Below are positions 39,101 through 52,340 of a stretch of 64,000 bases of DNA, one piece after another (positions within the stretch are counted from its first letter, which is position 1; each line of letters starts with the position of its first letter). The notes under the pieces were generated by a model that was not told where the DNA came from, did not search any database, and saw only the letters and a list, made by a program, of their open reading frames with translations. Source of the stretch: Rhea pennata (lineage: Eukaryota > Chordata > Aves > Rheiformes > Rheidae); NCBI RefSeq assembly GCF_028389875.1, contig NC_084702.1:69537582-69601581 (forward strand), written 5' to 3'. Made by a program: the position numbers and the translations under genes.

Positions 39101-42100
39101 CCTTTCTCTGGACTCAGACTGAGAGAAACTCTCAGTTTCTCTGGACTCCAAGTCTGTCCTCACATGACTCTCCAGTAACCAAAGTTGTGCCTGGCAAGCA
39201 ATGCATTGTTCATCATACCTAGCACATACCAACCCAGCTCATGCTGCTAGGAATTATACTTCAAGCTTTCCTTTCACAGACATTATATCTGTATAGGGTC
39301 AATCACTCCTTGTACACAACAGTACAGTTTAATGTTGGCTCTAGGGGTGAACCACAATACAATGAAAGACTTTTTTAAAAAAGATAGTGTCTACATACAT
39401 GCTTATTTTGTCTTCCAGATCACCTGAGCTGAATATAGTGTAGCTGCTTTGGGATAAGAAATTTGTTACTGGAGCTCACCTACAGCTGCATTCTTCATTA
39501 TACCAGAAATTATCACCCCCTCCAGTCTCTTGGCATTTCTTTATACGGAGACACTCCCTAGTCTACTTCTGTCAAATGACCTAGTTTAGCAGAAACACCT
39601 TTTTAACTCGAATCATACTGACAGAATGAGGATAAGTAGCAATTACACATGCAGTTGCCCTGGCAGATCTGATAGAACAACAAACTAAGGCATTAGGAAC
39701 AGCCAGCCAGGTAGATGCTGGAGACAAGTCTCCAAAGCGAGAATGGATGCAACTTTGAGCCATCGTTTGTCCTTTTTATTTTTATTTTTATTTATTTTTT
39801 TGATACATAGCAGTCCAGTTGATTTAAACAAGCACAGTCTTACACAAAACACCTCAATAATCAAGTCTACCTACTTACTATTCTACTTCCACAGATTAAC
39901 CCAGAACAATTCCACTTCAGCTACAAATTATATTATGTTTGTTCTGCATTATTTTCAGATGCTACCTGCAATGTGGTCAAAAAATTTAAAACTTTTGTTC
40001 TTAGAGAGTTGGCCTTTCCATAAATTGCATCTTCTCTGTCATTGACTCAAACCCCTCTAATACCTATCTGATATTATTGTGTTCCTGATAGCGTTCAGCA
40101 TTTTACAGTACTCCTTGCAGTGAAGAAAGTCCTGTATGGGCTTCTGATCATTTTTTTGAGCATCGATAACAAAGAGATTCCACATTCAGTTTCAGTTCTA
40201 CATATATACTCTTGTCTTGATGCTTCAGATTTGATGCCTAATAAAGATGACAATTCCTCCTATTTTGCTTTCCTCATTCAGCTTCTGTTGCTCACCATCA
40301 TTGGCCTGTATTGAGAGGATACAGTCTAGCTTAAAAAAATACATAGAAATTATTTGAGTTTCCAACTGTCCATATTTTTTCCTTAGACAACTTATTCTAC
40401 TGTCATGAAAGCCATTCTGTTTCAGATGGATACCAAGGACTGAAATCTTTGTTCTCCATTTTTTGTTGCATGCCAAGGATTCTGGGCTATAAGAGATATT
40501 TTCAGAACTTTTCAACTTGTTTCAGTCTGCACTGCCTGGTGTGGTCCTAGTGTAACTGTGTCTTTGGAAAAAGAATGAACAACCTCATGGCAGAATCATG
40601 TTCGTGCCTTGGATTTTGCTCTGCTCTGTCCTACACTAGGTTCCTGACTGCCTTTGAGAGAACAAAGCTGTCTGAACTCTTGTTCTTCTTAAACTGTTCT
40701 GTTTAGTATTAAAAAAGAACAGTGTAACTGTTAAAAGTTGAAAGAATTAAGAAGCTCGTATCTTCTTTCTGTGTTTTCTCTGTGTTTTTCTATCTGAAAA
40801 TGCTAGGAAATTTTACAGTGTAAAAAGAAGTATAAAACTCCTTTCTTCTTCAGAAAGAGGTCTAACTCTTTCTAACCTTTCCATAATTGCATATGTTTGC
40901 TCTTTCTGTCTGCTTTGGCAGCAAAAGACATGAAAGAGTTTTTTGTTTTTTTTTTTAAACAAACATAAGGAATGTTTCTGTCCTTTTGACCTTAGTCTGG
41001 AAGTGCACACACAGGAGTTAAACTTTCTCAAGCAGTAAATTTTATTTGTCATAAAAGCATTTACTCATGCTGTCAGCAAAAGCAAAATACATAACTAAAG
41101 GAAGAAGCAAGTGGGCTCTTAGGGAATACATGGTAAACTGCACATAAATAAAAGGTCACTTAGTAAAGGTGTCTGTATCATCAGTACACAGATGAAGTCA
41201 CACTTCCTAAAGGTCTCTCTGCAGGGTGAAGGAGGATATCTCAGGTTCCTTTTCCTCTGCTTTTAGAAGGTTTAACAAGTGATCTGGTCTGCACTTCCAA
41301 GTTTCGTTTCTCCCAGACTTTTCTGTGGACCTCTGTCTATTTTTGTCGTCATGAATTGCCATCTCATGAAGCAGGCTGAATGTGACAAGCTTCCATTCTA
41401 CAAAAGTTGCTGAAGACATACCATTTCCAGGAAGCCTCTGTACTACACTGACCATACCATTTCTGGGATAAGTAAGAATGATAATGCCGCATGCCCATGT
41501 ATTCACAATTCCCTACGCCTTTGCATGAATGTGGCTTTGCATGATGGAGCATTATGGGCTTTTTGCTGGAAGTTCCTGCTTAGCTTCTGAGTGATCGAGG
41601 CATAAGCAATAGGAGCAATAGCATTTATGGTATATTAGTAGTGTTGGAACAGCAGCTAACATTCATATAGCAAAATCCTACAAACCTGTGGTCCTTCTAA
41701 ACTGGGACCAAAGAGCAAAGAAATCTTTGATTTAGTTTCCGCAGTGTATATCTTGCTGATGCAACCCTCTTTGCTGCCCAGAAAGAATCAAACAATCTGG
41801 TGTTGGCCAATTGCATCAGTTTGATGCTCTTGGTACACATAAAAGAAGTGGCAAACATCTCCTTTGGATGTGGGAGAGCCACAGAGCAGTCCAAACCATG
41901 TTAACCGTGTTAAAATGATTGGCAATTCCACTAGAAAAAGACAGTCGCTCTCCTGTGAAGCACATGAACTTCCCTCTATTTCTTTTTTCCTTTGTATTAC
42001 CAATCACCACTTTTTTTTTTACAATATTTTTATGTCAATAAAAATATTATTTATACAAAGTTTTTCAAAATACATAAAACTAAGAAGTTAACAAGAGATC

Positions 42101-43570
42101 AGAATAAAAATATTTATTAATCCAAAGACATATCTTTGCCTTGAAAGCATTATAGCACTGTTAGGGATTTTCCTGTATTTTTGGTAGTGGATTTGTGCTT
42201 TCAATTAGCACATTATGATATCAAGGTTCATATGTCTTTAAACCTCTATTTTTGTCTTGCAGCTGAAATCAAAACTGCTGCAGAAATGGGAACAAATTAT
42301 AACTAATAATTAGGACAGTTACCTTTTAAAATATAAAAATGGCACTTCGGCCAGGATTTCTCAGCCTGCTGAGAACAAGCTGTCTGTTATATGCCTCATT
42401 CTTTCAAAGTAGGAATTTTTAAGCAATGTTGGCATCATGGTCTTTTAATTTCCAATCTGATACTCTGCATGTTCTTCCAACTTACTACTAAGCAAAACAG
42501 AACAAAACTAAAGATTTAGATGTCTTCCTGTTGTAGGTACACTGACATCTTCTATACTTGTAATTCTGTGCTTTGGATGGATACAGTTCTTCTAAGTTTA
42601 TGGAAGAATTGTTTCTGAGGACATAGTGTGTGCATTCATATATGTTTGTCAAATGATTATTTACTAATTGCTCTAACAATTCTGTTGTGCTAGCAATTCC
42701 TTTGCAATATCAAAGTCAGGGAAAGAACAGTGTGAAGACTGCAGAACTGGGCATCTGCAAAATACTACTGAAATCAGTAGGAGATATATTTGAGTATGCA
42801 GAGAAAGAAGTAACTGTAGATTCCTGTTTCTGCACACTTCCATGCCTTTTTTTTTTTTTTTTTTTGGTAACAACCTGGAGGATATAGTTACTGTATTGTG
42901 ATTATGTCCTGTGGCATGATGTAAAATAACCCTTTCCTGTTTCCTCTTGTGTCTGCTATTTTCAGCTGAGTGGAATTCTGATCACATTTTTCTTTTGATG
43001 AGCATGGTCCTCAGTTATTGCAGCATGGGCTAACCTTTTCATCCAACTTCCCATTCAGGAATATTGAGATGGATAGTTTTACAATAAAGTAGGCTAGTTG
43101 CTTTTTGTTTTTTGCATCCTCGTCTGCTGAAGTGAGTTCGTAGCAGAGCTAATGTTCTGTTCCTTCACTTATGATAGGACCTGTGACTGATCTGGGAGTA
43201 TCAGTAAAGCACCAAGGCTCTGACAACATAATGGGATTTCCACAAATGAACAGAACTCATCTGAGTTGTCCAGAGAAGGGACATCCATCCATGCACAAGG
43301 CTTGCAGCAGCTTGATGAAAAACTTGGCTAGATGTCACCTCTGGGACATCAGATAGAAATGGGACCCAAACTTCAGATTAATTTTCACCAGCTGTGGAGG
43401 CAAAAACGGTAGTGTTACTTGAATGAAGGAGATGGCCAAAGGAAAACAGAGGAATACCTAGCAGCTTTCTTCAGGAATTGGGGGAATCAGAGGAAATACG
43501 AAACTCTGAGAGAGGGAAAAAAGGAAAGAATGCATATGAGAGATGTTGAAATAGAGAGAGAAAGGAAAAA
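36111..43570. other. Intergenic DNA between TARS1 and NPR3 (left part)
   Basis: AT-rich, with no gene recognised. Segments around 38,700-39,300 look like worn LINE sequence but cannot be assigned with confidence. A small hairpin with an 8-bp stem (39118-39136) lies between two copies of a 13-bp direct repeat (39103-39115 and 39136-39148). Confidence 0.55.
42847..42866. repeat. Poly-T run (20 nt)
   Basis: An uninterrupted T20 in intergenic DNA. There is no adjacent polyadenylation hexamer on the minus strand. Confidence 0.8.
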
Positions 43571-43902
43571 GGCCTGGAGAAGACTAAGAGGGGATCTTAT
43601 CAATGTCTATAAATACCTGAAGGGTCAAGAGGATGGGGCTGGACTCTTCAGTGGTGCCAAGCAACAGGACAAGAAACAAAGGGCACAAACTGAAACACAG
43701 GAAGTTTCACCTAAATATAAGGAAGAACTTTAAGAGTGACAGAGCACTGGAACAAGTTGCCCGGAGAGGTTGTGGTGGAGTCTCCTTCAAAACCCACCTG
43801 GGTGCATCTAACATGCTCTAGGTGACCCTGCTTGAGCAAGGGGATTGGTCTGGATGATCTCTAGAGGTCACTTCTAACCTCAACCATTCTCTGATTCTGT
43901 GA
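43571..43902 (+). mobile_element. CR1 LINE, 5'-truncated 3' end
   Basis: A typical CR1 3' region: 'ggggatcttatcaatgtcta', then the 'ggacaagaaacaaagggcac' and 'acacaggaagtttcacct' blocks, 'gttgcccggagaggttgtgg', and the end block 'ggatgatctctagaggtcac' closing with the octamer-like ATTCTGTGA. CR1 moves by target-primed reverse transcription, ends in short octamer repeats rather than poly-A, and is usually 5'-truncated as here. A small internal deletion is present. A purine-rich tract (43490-43570) precedes it. Confidence 0.92.
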
Positions 43903-44492
43903 GCATGGATTTTCCCAAGGAGGATGTAGAAAGAAATATAAAGCAATTAATCAATGACTTAAGATTTAGATCATAACTGATTAGGCATCTGCAAAGGAGA
44001 ACTATGCTGATCTGTAAACACAGTTAATGTGTGAAAAGCGCAGAAGAGGAAGAATTAATTATGTATTTTCCTCAGAGACAGAGGTAAGGAATGGTAATTA
44101 GCAACAGTAAAACTCAGATGTTCTGTAAGAATAATCGTTTTAACTGAGATAAATGAATAAAGCATCTCAAGGAAGGTAACAGCCGACCAGTTGTTAAGGC
44201 CTTTTGAAACTAGCTTGAATTGCAGCAGATAGGGCCTTCTTCAGATCCAGCCTGCACTGTCCAGAGAACTGCAGATGGCTAATGATGACCTGAAAGAACC
44301 CCCCACTTACAGTCCTCTGTATGTCAGTTCTGACTTGTATGACTTTTACAAGAAGATATATGTAAACATAAATACAATGTCAATAAACAGTAAGAAAAAA
44401 AGATGAAAAATAAATATATAAACTTCAGTGACTTGGATATTTTTATATATAATTCGTCAAGAACTCAACAAATCAAAAATCTTCACAGATTT

Positions 44493-44569
44493 ATCACAGA
44501 ATCGCAGAAAGGTTGAGGTTGGAAGGGACCTCTGAAGATCATCTAGTCCATCCCCACTGCTCAAGCAGG
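44493..44569 (-). mobile_element. CR1 LINE 3'-terminal fragment (reverse)
   Basis: Reads TCACAGAATC, 'ggttgaggttggaagggacc', 'tctgaagatcatctagtcca', 'tccccactgctcaagcaggg'. This is the reverse complement of the CR1 3' end. Only the last 75 or so bases of the element remain. Confidence 0.9.
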
Positions 44570-45608
44570 GAAAATGTTGTCCTTCATGATGTCTAAGCCT
44601 GTAATGAATGTATTCTGCTGCTCTAATCTTCAAAATTGATTTAGTAGTTTATCTAGGCAATAAATTAAATGGGACGTTAAATTAGAGAAAACCCTTTAAA
44701 TCAGAAATATGGTTTCTATCTTGTTAGCACTTTAATAAACTGGAAATGGCAGAACTTCTAAAGCATACATTTTCATTTAATTAAATATTTGGAATCAGTA
44801 TTTGTTGTTTTAGAAGAAAGCTTTGCTTCTGACAGTGCAAGCTACTTTATTTCATGCTTTCGTGCCTAGGTAGGAATAGTATCCAAATTTTGCAAGCATT
44901 TTCCATTCATCCAATGGGGCTCTGACCATACAGTAGACCACTGCATGTCTATCTATTGGTCTCAAATCTTAATACCTTGTAAATAAATCATCTGAGTCTT
45001 GTATCATAGCTGAAGATAGCACAAGAGCAGTCTTACCTGCATAGTTTCAGCTCTTCAAGCTGCCAACCTGGCTAGAAGCTAGAATCTGAATGCTTCATTA
45101 AGTAGTGGTACTAATAACACTGGCAGACACTATGAAGCTCTTCTTGTCTTGACTCAGTTTGGTGTTCCCACATTAATCTGTTGAAACTTTACATAAAAAA
45201 GGCCAAACAACTGCTACCTCTTCCCACATAAAGGTATACAAAATGACTTCTTACTGTATTTGGATAGATACATGATAAAATATTTTGCAGCACATTTACC
45301 CAACAATTAAGTAGGTATTTTTCAGCTGTAAGGTGAAAAGTGGCCTGGTTCCTTTTTCACTTTCTTATGAACTGAATTTAAGGACAGTTGCTAGCAGTCA
45401 GAGTGCTCTACTGCAGATCATCCTTCCAAGAGAAGAAAGGGGTGGTCAAGACTAGAACTAGTTTTAAAACAGAGCTGTATCCATCTGTAAAAGCATTGAT
45501 TACCTGCATTTTTTCCATGTAAGGGCATATGACTGCTGCTGATAGCAGAGAAAGATGTGATGAACTTGGAGATCTTTTTCAAATCTCTGTTCACAAAAAA
45601 GGCTCTGA

Positions 45609-45647
45609 CTCTCTCTCTCTCTCTCTCTCCCCCCCCTCCCCCCTCTC
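45609..45647. repeat. CT/C pyrimidine tract
   Basis: A (CT)n block followed by runs of C, giving about 39 bases with pyrimidines on one strand. Such tracts can form triplex DNA; no function is implied. Confidence 0.9.
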
Positions 45648-46703
45648 ATTTTTGGGAAGGAACAACATAAGTAAAGGGTACTTTATAAGGTTATACTTTT
45701 TAAAATAATGCAATTTAATATTTGCTTTCTAAATATTTTTCTCATCCATAAAAATACTTGGAAAATAAATGGAAGTGCAGGGATGCTTTGCTTGAATTGA
45801 ATACAAAAATTAGAAATAAAAGGTATTTCTGATTTCCTGCTGTCAACTAGTGATCAGTACTTCTGCCATAGAGCTCAGTGGGACCATGCATATGCTGGAA
45901 AAGAAAAATGAGTAATGTAATATCTGCTCTGTTTAAAGTTGCATTTCACCCCATGTTTTATGTTATCTGGGATGGCAGGCAGAGGACAAGAAGCATTATT
46001 CTTTGCACTCCTTGAACAGCCCTCACAGCAAGTTTAATCTTTATTATTTATGGAAGAGAAAGGGAAGATAGGGTTTGCTCTGTGCAAATCCAAATGCTTC
46101 CAAGGAGTAAACTTGTAGGGCTCAAGTAAAGTCAGTGGAGTCTGGCGATCTGACCTCTTTTATCTGTATAACTACCGTTTGTTTACTGGGGGCACCTCTT
46201 CCAGCTGTTTAGGACGTGTCCCCTTTTTATAGAAAAATAATGTGAGCATGGTTGCCCACTTGTGACGTGGGTTAAGATCAAACAGTCCTTCATTACAAAT
46301 TTCCTCTTTGTCTTTGAATGAAGCTCACGAACATTGAAGTGCTTCTAAGAGCTTGTCCACATTGTCCGGCTGGACTTTGGCACCAGTTCAACACCATGCA
46401 ATCTCTTCTGTAGTGCAACACTGACACATGAGAGCCACATGCCAAATTTTGAGGTGAGAATTCAGTGAGTCATATCCGAATAGTGCTCTTGCCTTTTATT
46501 GGCAGCTAATTACTTTCAAAGTTGAAGCTGATAACCAAAGCTCAGCTGGATTTTTTTAATAAGGCCATGTTAGCAAATTAGTCTGTGTTTTCAAGGTGGC
46601 CTCTGAACTCTTACACCTTCACTTGCTCTGCTATGTGTTGTCAGTATGATTTCTGAGCCTAGAGCTTGTGGATGTTGGGTTAAGATTATCTGACCTCAGT
46701 AGC

Positions 46704-46753
46704 TATATATATATATATATATATATGCACATGTATATATATATATATATATA
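46704..46753. repeat. (TA)n microsatellite
   Basis: Two TA dinucleotide blocks interrupted by GCACATG. Likely polymorphic. Confidence 0.9.
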
Positions 46754-48087
46754 AACACCTTATTATGTACGTATGCCTTATAATAAGACTAAATCTCTGT
46801 AGCACAGTCTTTTAATTTAAATACCATGCAAGTATAGCATACTTCCTTATTATTAATCATATGTATTTTTTTAATTGTCCAAATTACATGTTGTGCAAAC
46901 AGAGCATAAAATGTAAGGATTACATCCTGTGACCCAGGGTGTTTTTCGGTGAAGTAAGTGGAATGCTTTTTGAAATCTATGGTCGGGCACGGACAAGAAT
47001 CACAATGCCCAGCTGACTCTGGAGCATGTTTTGGAGAACTGCCAGCGCCACGATGTCTCAGGAGGAGGCAGAAGAATCCGTCCAGCTTTCTTTCTGGTTA
47101 CACAGAGAAAACAAAATGATCAGACTTTCCAGTGTTATTTCTGGTGCCTTCACCCAGCACAGTCTGGAGCAGCTGTAGTCTCCCAAAGTCTAGGACCGAA
47201 GTACTGTCATCCCTGTGAAGCTGCGTATGTGCAGCAGGGTCACAGCCAAGTAGAAGGTCAGAATGGAAATAAGACTCAGTTGCTCTAGGTGAACAGTGCA
47301 AGTTACCAGGTGATGAGCAAGTTGCAATGGGACGGTGCATACACAGGGCAGATGAAATCTTCTTGGATGTAAGCTGTTAGCCTTTTGCAGGCCTTTGCTC
47401 TGCTTGTAGGAACATCAGTCCTGAATCTGCATGTGGTTAAATGCAAGCATATTTTCATGTGCCCTTCCCTCACACACAGGTGACCCCCCCCACACACCTA
47501 CTTGAAGGACTGAATTCAAAATAAAGCCAAGATTTTTACTGTGAGTAAAATGATGACTGTTTCCTTAATCTCTTGTGAAATGGCCAAGATTTTCTGCCTA
47601 AATTTAGAAGAACAAAAAGCAGCCTAGCATAGACCCACATTGTGAAAACTTGGGCTCAAACAGTTAATATTCAGCTAAAATCACAGGCAAGTGAAAACAG
47701 TGTCATTTTATGCATAATGACAATAAATACAGCCATCACATAATTGCCAATATCAGACAGGCTGATTGATGGGTAGAGCTAACAACGCTATAATAGCTAA
47801 TGTAGATTATACTTATTGCTGCATTTTTGAACACTATGGGCCTTTTTTGTAGTAACCTTCCTTCATTTTGGAGATGAAAGGTGTAGGTGTGGCAAAGTTA
47901 CTGCTGCAGCTGCAGACATGCCTTGACTGCAGAAGTACACGACGTTATTTTTCTCATGAATATTAGTCATAGGAGAGAAAAGAAAAATGTGCTTTGCAAT
48001 AATCTCTAAAGCAACTATTTCCATTTGGAACTACTGAAGAGAAATTAACTTCAAATAGAGAATTTCGTGCACATTGTTTTCTCTTAT

Positions 48088-48232
48088 GGGGGCAGGTTTA
48101 GCTCAGTTGGTTAGAGTGTGGTGCTGCTAATGCCAAGGTTGCAGGTTCAATCCCCGTATGGGGCTATGCTGAGGGTTGGGCTAGATGATCTCCAGAGGTC
48201 CCTTCCAACCTTACCTTCTATGATTTCAAAAT
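48088..48232 (+). mobile_element. tRNA-Ile-like SINE with CR1-type tail (TguSINE1-like)
   Basis: The head resembles tRNA-Ile: an A box (TAGCTCAGTTGG, 48099-48110) and a B box (GGTTCAATCCC, 48144-48154) form an internal RNA polymerase III promoter. The anticodon loop reads CTGCTAA and the acceptor stem does not close, so this is not a working tRNA gene. The tail (from about 48165) has 'gggttgggctagatgatctc', 'cagaggtcccttccaacctt' and TTCTATGATT, like a CR1 3' end, meaning mobilisation by CR1 enzymes. This composite matches the SINE type described from passerine birds (TguSINE1). Its 3' end runs into a tandem duplication. Confidence 0.85.
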
Positions 48233-48316
48233 GCTTGAAAAGATGATTTGGTTGAAGGTCCCTTCCAACCTTACCTTCTATGATTTCAAAATGCTTGAAA
48301 AGATGATTTGATTGAA
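48197..48316. repeat. 60-bp tandem duplication of SINE tail plus flank
   Basis: Units 48197-48256 and 48257-48316 differ at one position (GGTTGAA versus GATTGAA at the end). Each unit contains the CR1-like 3' terminus of the SINE and about 25-30 bp of flanking DNA, so the duplication happened after insertion. Confidence 0.95.
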
Positions 48317-51289
48317 TTTGCAGTGTTGCTTCCTGCATTTAATAGATGATAACTTTCGTTAGACAGGTGATGAATTATTAGAAACTGAAAAATACTACAT
48401 AGAATTCCTGGTAATTTTAGTAGCATCATAGAAAAGAAAAACTATTTCCCTGTATTTTAAAAATGATACAAATCTTTCTGAGCTAGGCCTACAGATCCTT
48501 GGCAATGTATCACATACTTAGATGCATTTAAGCAGACAAGTTTTTTGTCCATACAGACTAGGGTAGTGATTGGAAAGGCAACACAGAATATAATTCAGAT
48601 ATGTCTTGATGTCTACTTGTGTAAAGTAAAGTTACTCTCATAACTTCAGCAACCCCAAGCTAATGCATATCTTCAGAATTCTTTTATATGAAATATGTCA
48701 GGGCTGATTTATCCCTGCCATAATGTCAGATGGTTTGAAGTGAAAAGGAGGGGAGAAAAAATGAGGTGACTAAAAGTGTTTCATGGAAGTGCTAAGGAGA
48801 CATCCCTAGTCTAAGGTCATTGTAGCTGTTCCTGCACGCAGTGAAGGGCAACGCATCAGGGAGTCTCCAAAGTCTTCAGATGGAAATGAAGATATGGATC
48901 CAGTTCCTGTGCTGCAGATGCACAGGGCACAGAACTGAGCCTGGCACAAGACACACTTATGGACTGTGATTTATACCCAAGGTCAGTCCCAAGGGATTAT
49001 TTAGGACCATCCTGAAATTGCTCTAACTCATACTAGTTGCCAGTAATCTGATTCTGATGAATTTGGATGCATCCCTAGCGTGCATCTAAGAAACAAACAA
49101 TCTCGTCTCTGTAATAATTCTTCTAAACCCAGAGTGGAGCCTCCTAAGACAATTCTGAGAGCAGGGTTTTTCCCTAAGCCATAGCAACTCTCCAGCATTT
49201 TTTCTTGAATGTCATATCTCTGCAAAGATTTCCTGGTTTGTTGTCTCTCATCATATTGCCTCACATTCAATATTACCCAGTAGGTGTGAGGAAACACAGC
49301 AAGCACCGATTTGGGGGGGTTAACTCCCAATTTTTACACAGTAGAAGAGTGTGTGCTCTTGAAATACTCCTCAGAAGTGTAAGCACAATCTAGGGGAACA
49401 TCAACTAGACTAGCTGGGGAGTTTCCAGCTGTTAAGATAGCAAGCAAAGTAAGTTCTGCAATTTTGTAGAATCTGCGAAGTATTACTACTATATGCTCAC
49501 GTTTTCTGTGTGCAATTTTAATCCGTCATTTTCTAGTTCTTAGAAACATATCTACACAGAGGTTGGTGTCAATTAAAAAAACAGAACAAAGGTAGATAGA
49601 TTTTATATGACCCCTCTCCATTCACTTTTTAAAGGATTAGATCTGCTCGTCTTGGGTTTTCATTCTGCTATATTTTCACCTAAAAGCTGTGCAGCATTTT
49701 AATGCAACATCAGTATAGAAAGATAAGACCACAAAATGCAAAAAGAGACACCGAGATGCATAATGTGTGCTCCAGAAAAATACAGATTTCTTGAAATAAA
49801 AATAGAATACATTTCTAGAAAAACAAGGAAAGATTTTTAAAATCCAAATGGCAGGATATATCTGCAGTAGAGACGATATTAAAAGATTTCACCTTTTCAG
49901 CCTCTAGGGGGGACTATGTTTTCAGCAAACCTGTCTGTGAAGAATTTTCTTTATCTACAGCAGGCGGTTCAGGCTGTTAATGCTGGCTGGAGCAAGTCAA
50001 GTGATTCTTGATTTGTGCATGGGTTATTCTGGAGGGGAAAATAGCCTATGTCTGAAATGACCTTAGCCCTAAGGGCCAGTCTGAGATCTTTGCTCTTGCT
50101 CCAGACCACAGGCACTCTGCCTGCTACTGAATCAGGACTGCAGGATTTGCTCCTATTAAAAAGCATTTATATAGCTGGAAAAAAAATGTCTGTGGAGAAA
50201 TGTTGGATTTATAACTATGGAAAATCCTGCAACTGAACTAATGATGAGGTGGATTAAGAGATATTTTGAATTGGGATTAACAAGTCCATTTTCATACATA
50301 ATTTTTTGGCTCAGAAAACTAAATGAATCACAAGCTGGAGTTATTCTTTATAAAACCTCTTTAAGGTGAAGGAGAACAACTGAAAAGTTCATGATGCTTC
50401 GGGGCCTGCAGAGGCATGGTTACTCCCATAAGGTTGAATGCAATTGCTCGTGCAAGTAAGGACCACATAGTGTGGGCCAAATCCTTTTCTAAAAGCATCA
50501 AAATTAGTTTTTACACTTCTACTGCTAAGTAATACTGGCTCAATGCCCTTCTCCCGCACGTTGGCCCTGCTCCTCGCACTCTCATTTGGTCCCGCAGCAC
50601 TGCACCTCACAAGAAGCAGCCAGCACAAAGGACGGCAGCCCCGTGATTTATGCGCTTGCTATCTCTGCCTTCGTGTTTACACAGCTTACGCTTCGAAAAG
50701 ACAGCTAGGACAGTATGGAGCTCACACGTAAAATGAAAAAAAATATTCTGGCGGGGGAAGGAGGGAATCAAAAGAGATGTTTCCAGATTTCAGTGTTGTA
50801 AACACATCTGTAGGGTCACCATAAAGCAGTAACTACAAAGGTCAGCATTTCAAAACGTGTCTTAAGAAAATGTTTTTGCAAGCTCTGTGGTGAAGATGGC
50901 TGACGTGTTGTATATTGTAACATTGTGCTTAATCTCGACTATGTTATACATAGTCATTTACAACAAAAAATGCCTGACATAACTTACAGTACAGGAACAT
51001 ACAAAATGAGCTTCACCAGGGTGGATGTTTATGTGATCTTCAAGAACACTCTGAAGTTCAATTCAGTAAGCAAATAAAACTACTTTAAAGGCACATTTCT
51101 CAGAGAAGCTCCTTGTCTATGAATTTCGGAGCTTTATTTTTTTACTGAGGTGCATTAGAAAAATGATCCCTCCCAAAAGATTTTTTTGATGCTTATTTTT
51201 GTGCACAGTATTATCTGGTGTTTTCATTCCACTTCACAGCTGTAATTGCACAAGCGCTTCCAGCTTTCTCCTCTTTTCAGTCGAGTAAT
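48317..51289. other. Intergenic DNA upstream of the NPR3 CpG-rich region
   Basis: AT-rich, with no gene or assignable repeat recognised. Confidence 0.55.
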
Positions 51290-51600
51290 GGCCCAGGTGA
51301 GCAGACGGGTCTCCCGGGCAGCCTGGGTCTCCCTTTCCGAGGTTGTGCGGTGAGGGCAGCAACAAATTAAGTTTACACGTAACGACCTGGGCGCTGAACG
51401 AAACAAGCCCCTTCTGCAAGGCGCGGCGTTCGCTCACCGCACTAATTCGGAGCCGGGGCTCTCCGGTAACCCCACCGGGTGAAGCGGCGCGGCTCTGCCC
51501 GCACGGCGCACGGAGGCATCCGCTGAGGGACGTCCAAACGCGTCAGAGGTCCCAAAGCCTCTTTCACGCAACGCTTCGCGCGTTTCGCGCTGGCGTTGTT
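51290..51600. promoter_or_regulatory. Separate CpG-rich block upstream of NPR3
   Basis: CpG density rises sharply here, dips between about 51,600 and 51,780, and rises again into the main NPR3 island. It includes TTTCGCGC (51583-51590), an E2F-like match, amid several CGCG units. It may be a shore, an enhancer or an alternative first-exon promoter of NPR3. The sequence does not decide. Confidence 0.45.
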
Positions 51601-52300
51601 CCTTACTCCAAAAAACGAGCGTTCGTTTTAAATGGACAACACCAAAATCTGAGCATAGGAGCTTTACAGCCAGTAGATAGAGCAGATCGAGGATGCAGTT
51701 AACACGCCGCTGTCAGGCAGCGTTGTCAGGATAATTTAAAAAGTTATTTTCCTTTTTTTTCCCCCCGTTTTTCCCCCAAGAAAAGCATCTCAGAGCAGCA
51801 CTTGTCTGCCCCCTTTCTCCGGGGGGGCCTTCGCTCCTCCGGGCGCGGCACGGCGGAGGGGAAGGGGCAGAAAGTGGCGCCCGGAGCCCCGGGGGCAGCC
51901 CAGGGTGGGGGGCTGCGGGGAGCGGGGCGGCCCCCGAGGGCCGCGTTCGCCCCCTTCCCCCCCCCCCCAAACCCTCCAGCCCTGCGGAGCCGCCGCCCGG
52001 CAATGAGGGTCCGCGTAGCCGCGGCAGCGCCCGCGGGAGCCCGGAGCATCGCCGCGCCGCGCCGCGCCGCTCCGCCGCCTGCAGCGCAGCTTGCGCCCGC
52101 CGGGCTGGGACGCGTGCACGGACCCCTTCCCCCCCCCCCCCCCCAACACGATGAAGATAAAAAATTAAAATGCAGGGGGCTCTTTCATCGCCGACGTGGT
52201 CCCGCTTCGCGGGAGGGCAGCAGCCTAGCAGGGATAAATCTCCCTGCATACGCATACGCGCAGCTGTAGAGGCATGTGTGCATGTGTTAGCTAAGCCGCC

Positions 52301-52340
52301 CGGGGGTGCGCGGGGGGCGGCGCGGGGGTGCGCGGGGGGC
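52301..52340. repeat. 22-bp tandem repeat in the NPR3 promoter
   Basis: The 18-mer CGGGGGTGCGCGGGGGGC occurs at 52301-52318 and 52323-52340, a period of 22 bp. It directly abuts the GGGCC array. Confidence 0.85.

Larger units (their letters stand above)
43903..48087. other. Intergenic DNA, no gene recognised
   Basis: AT-rich with scattered microsatellites and one small reversed CR1 fragment. Open frames near 47,030-47,340 are not related to a family I recognise. Confidence 0.55.

Noticed and set aside
43419-43733. A 104-codon open frame rich in Lys, Arg and Glu
   Set aside because: Its second half is the CR1 3' region and its first half a purine-rich tract. It is not a gene.
48088-48164. 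Possible functional tRNA gene
   Set aside because: A and B boxes are good, but the acceptor stem does not pair, the anticodon region is altered, and it is joined to a CR1-like tail. It is a SINE head.
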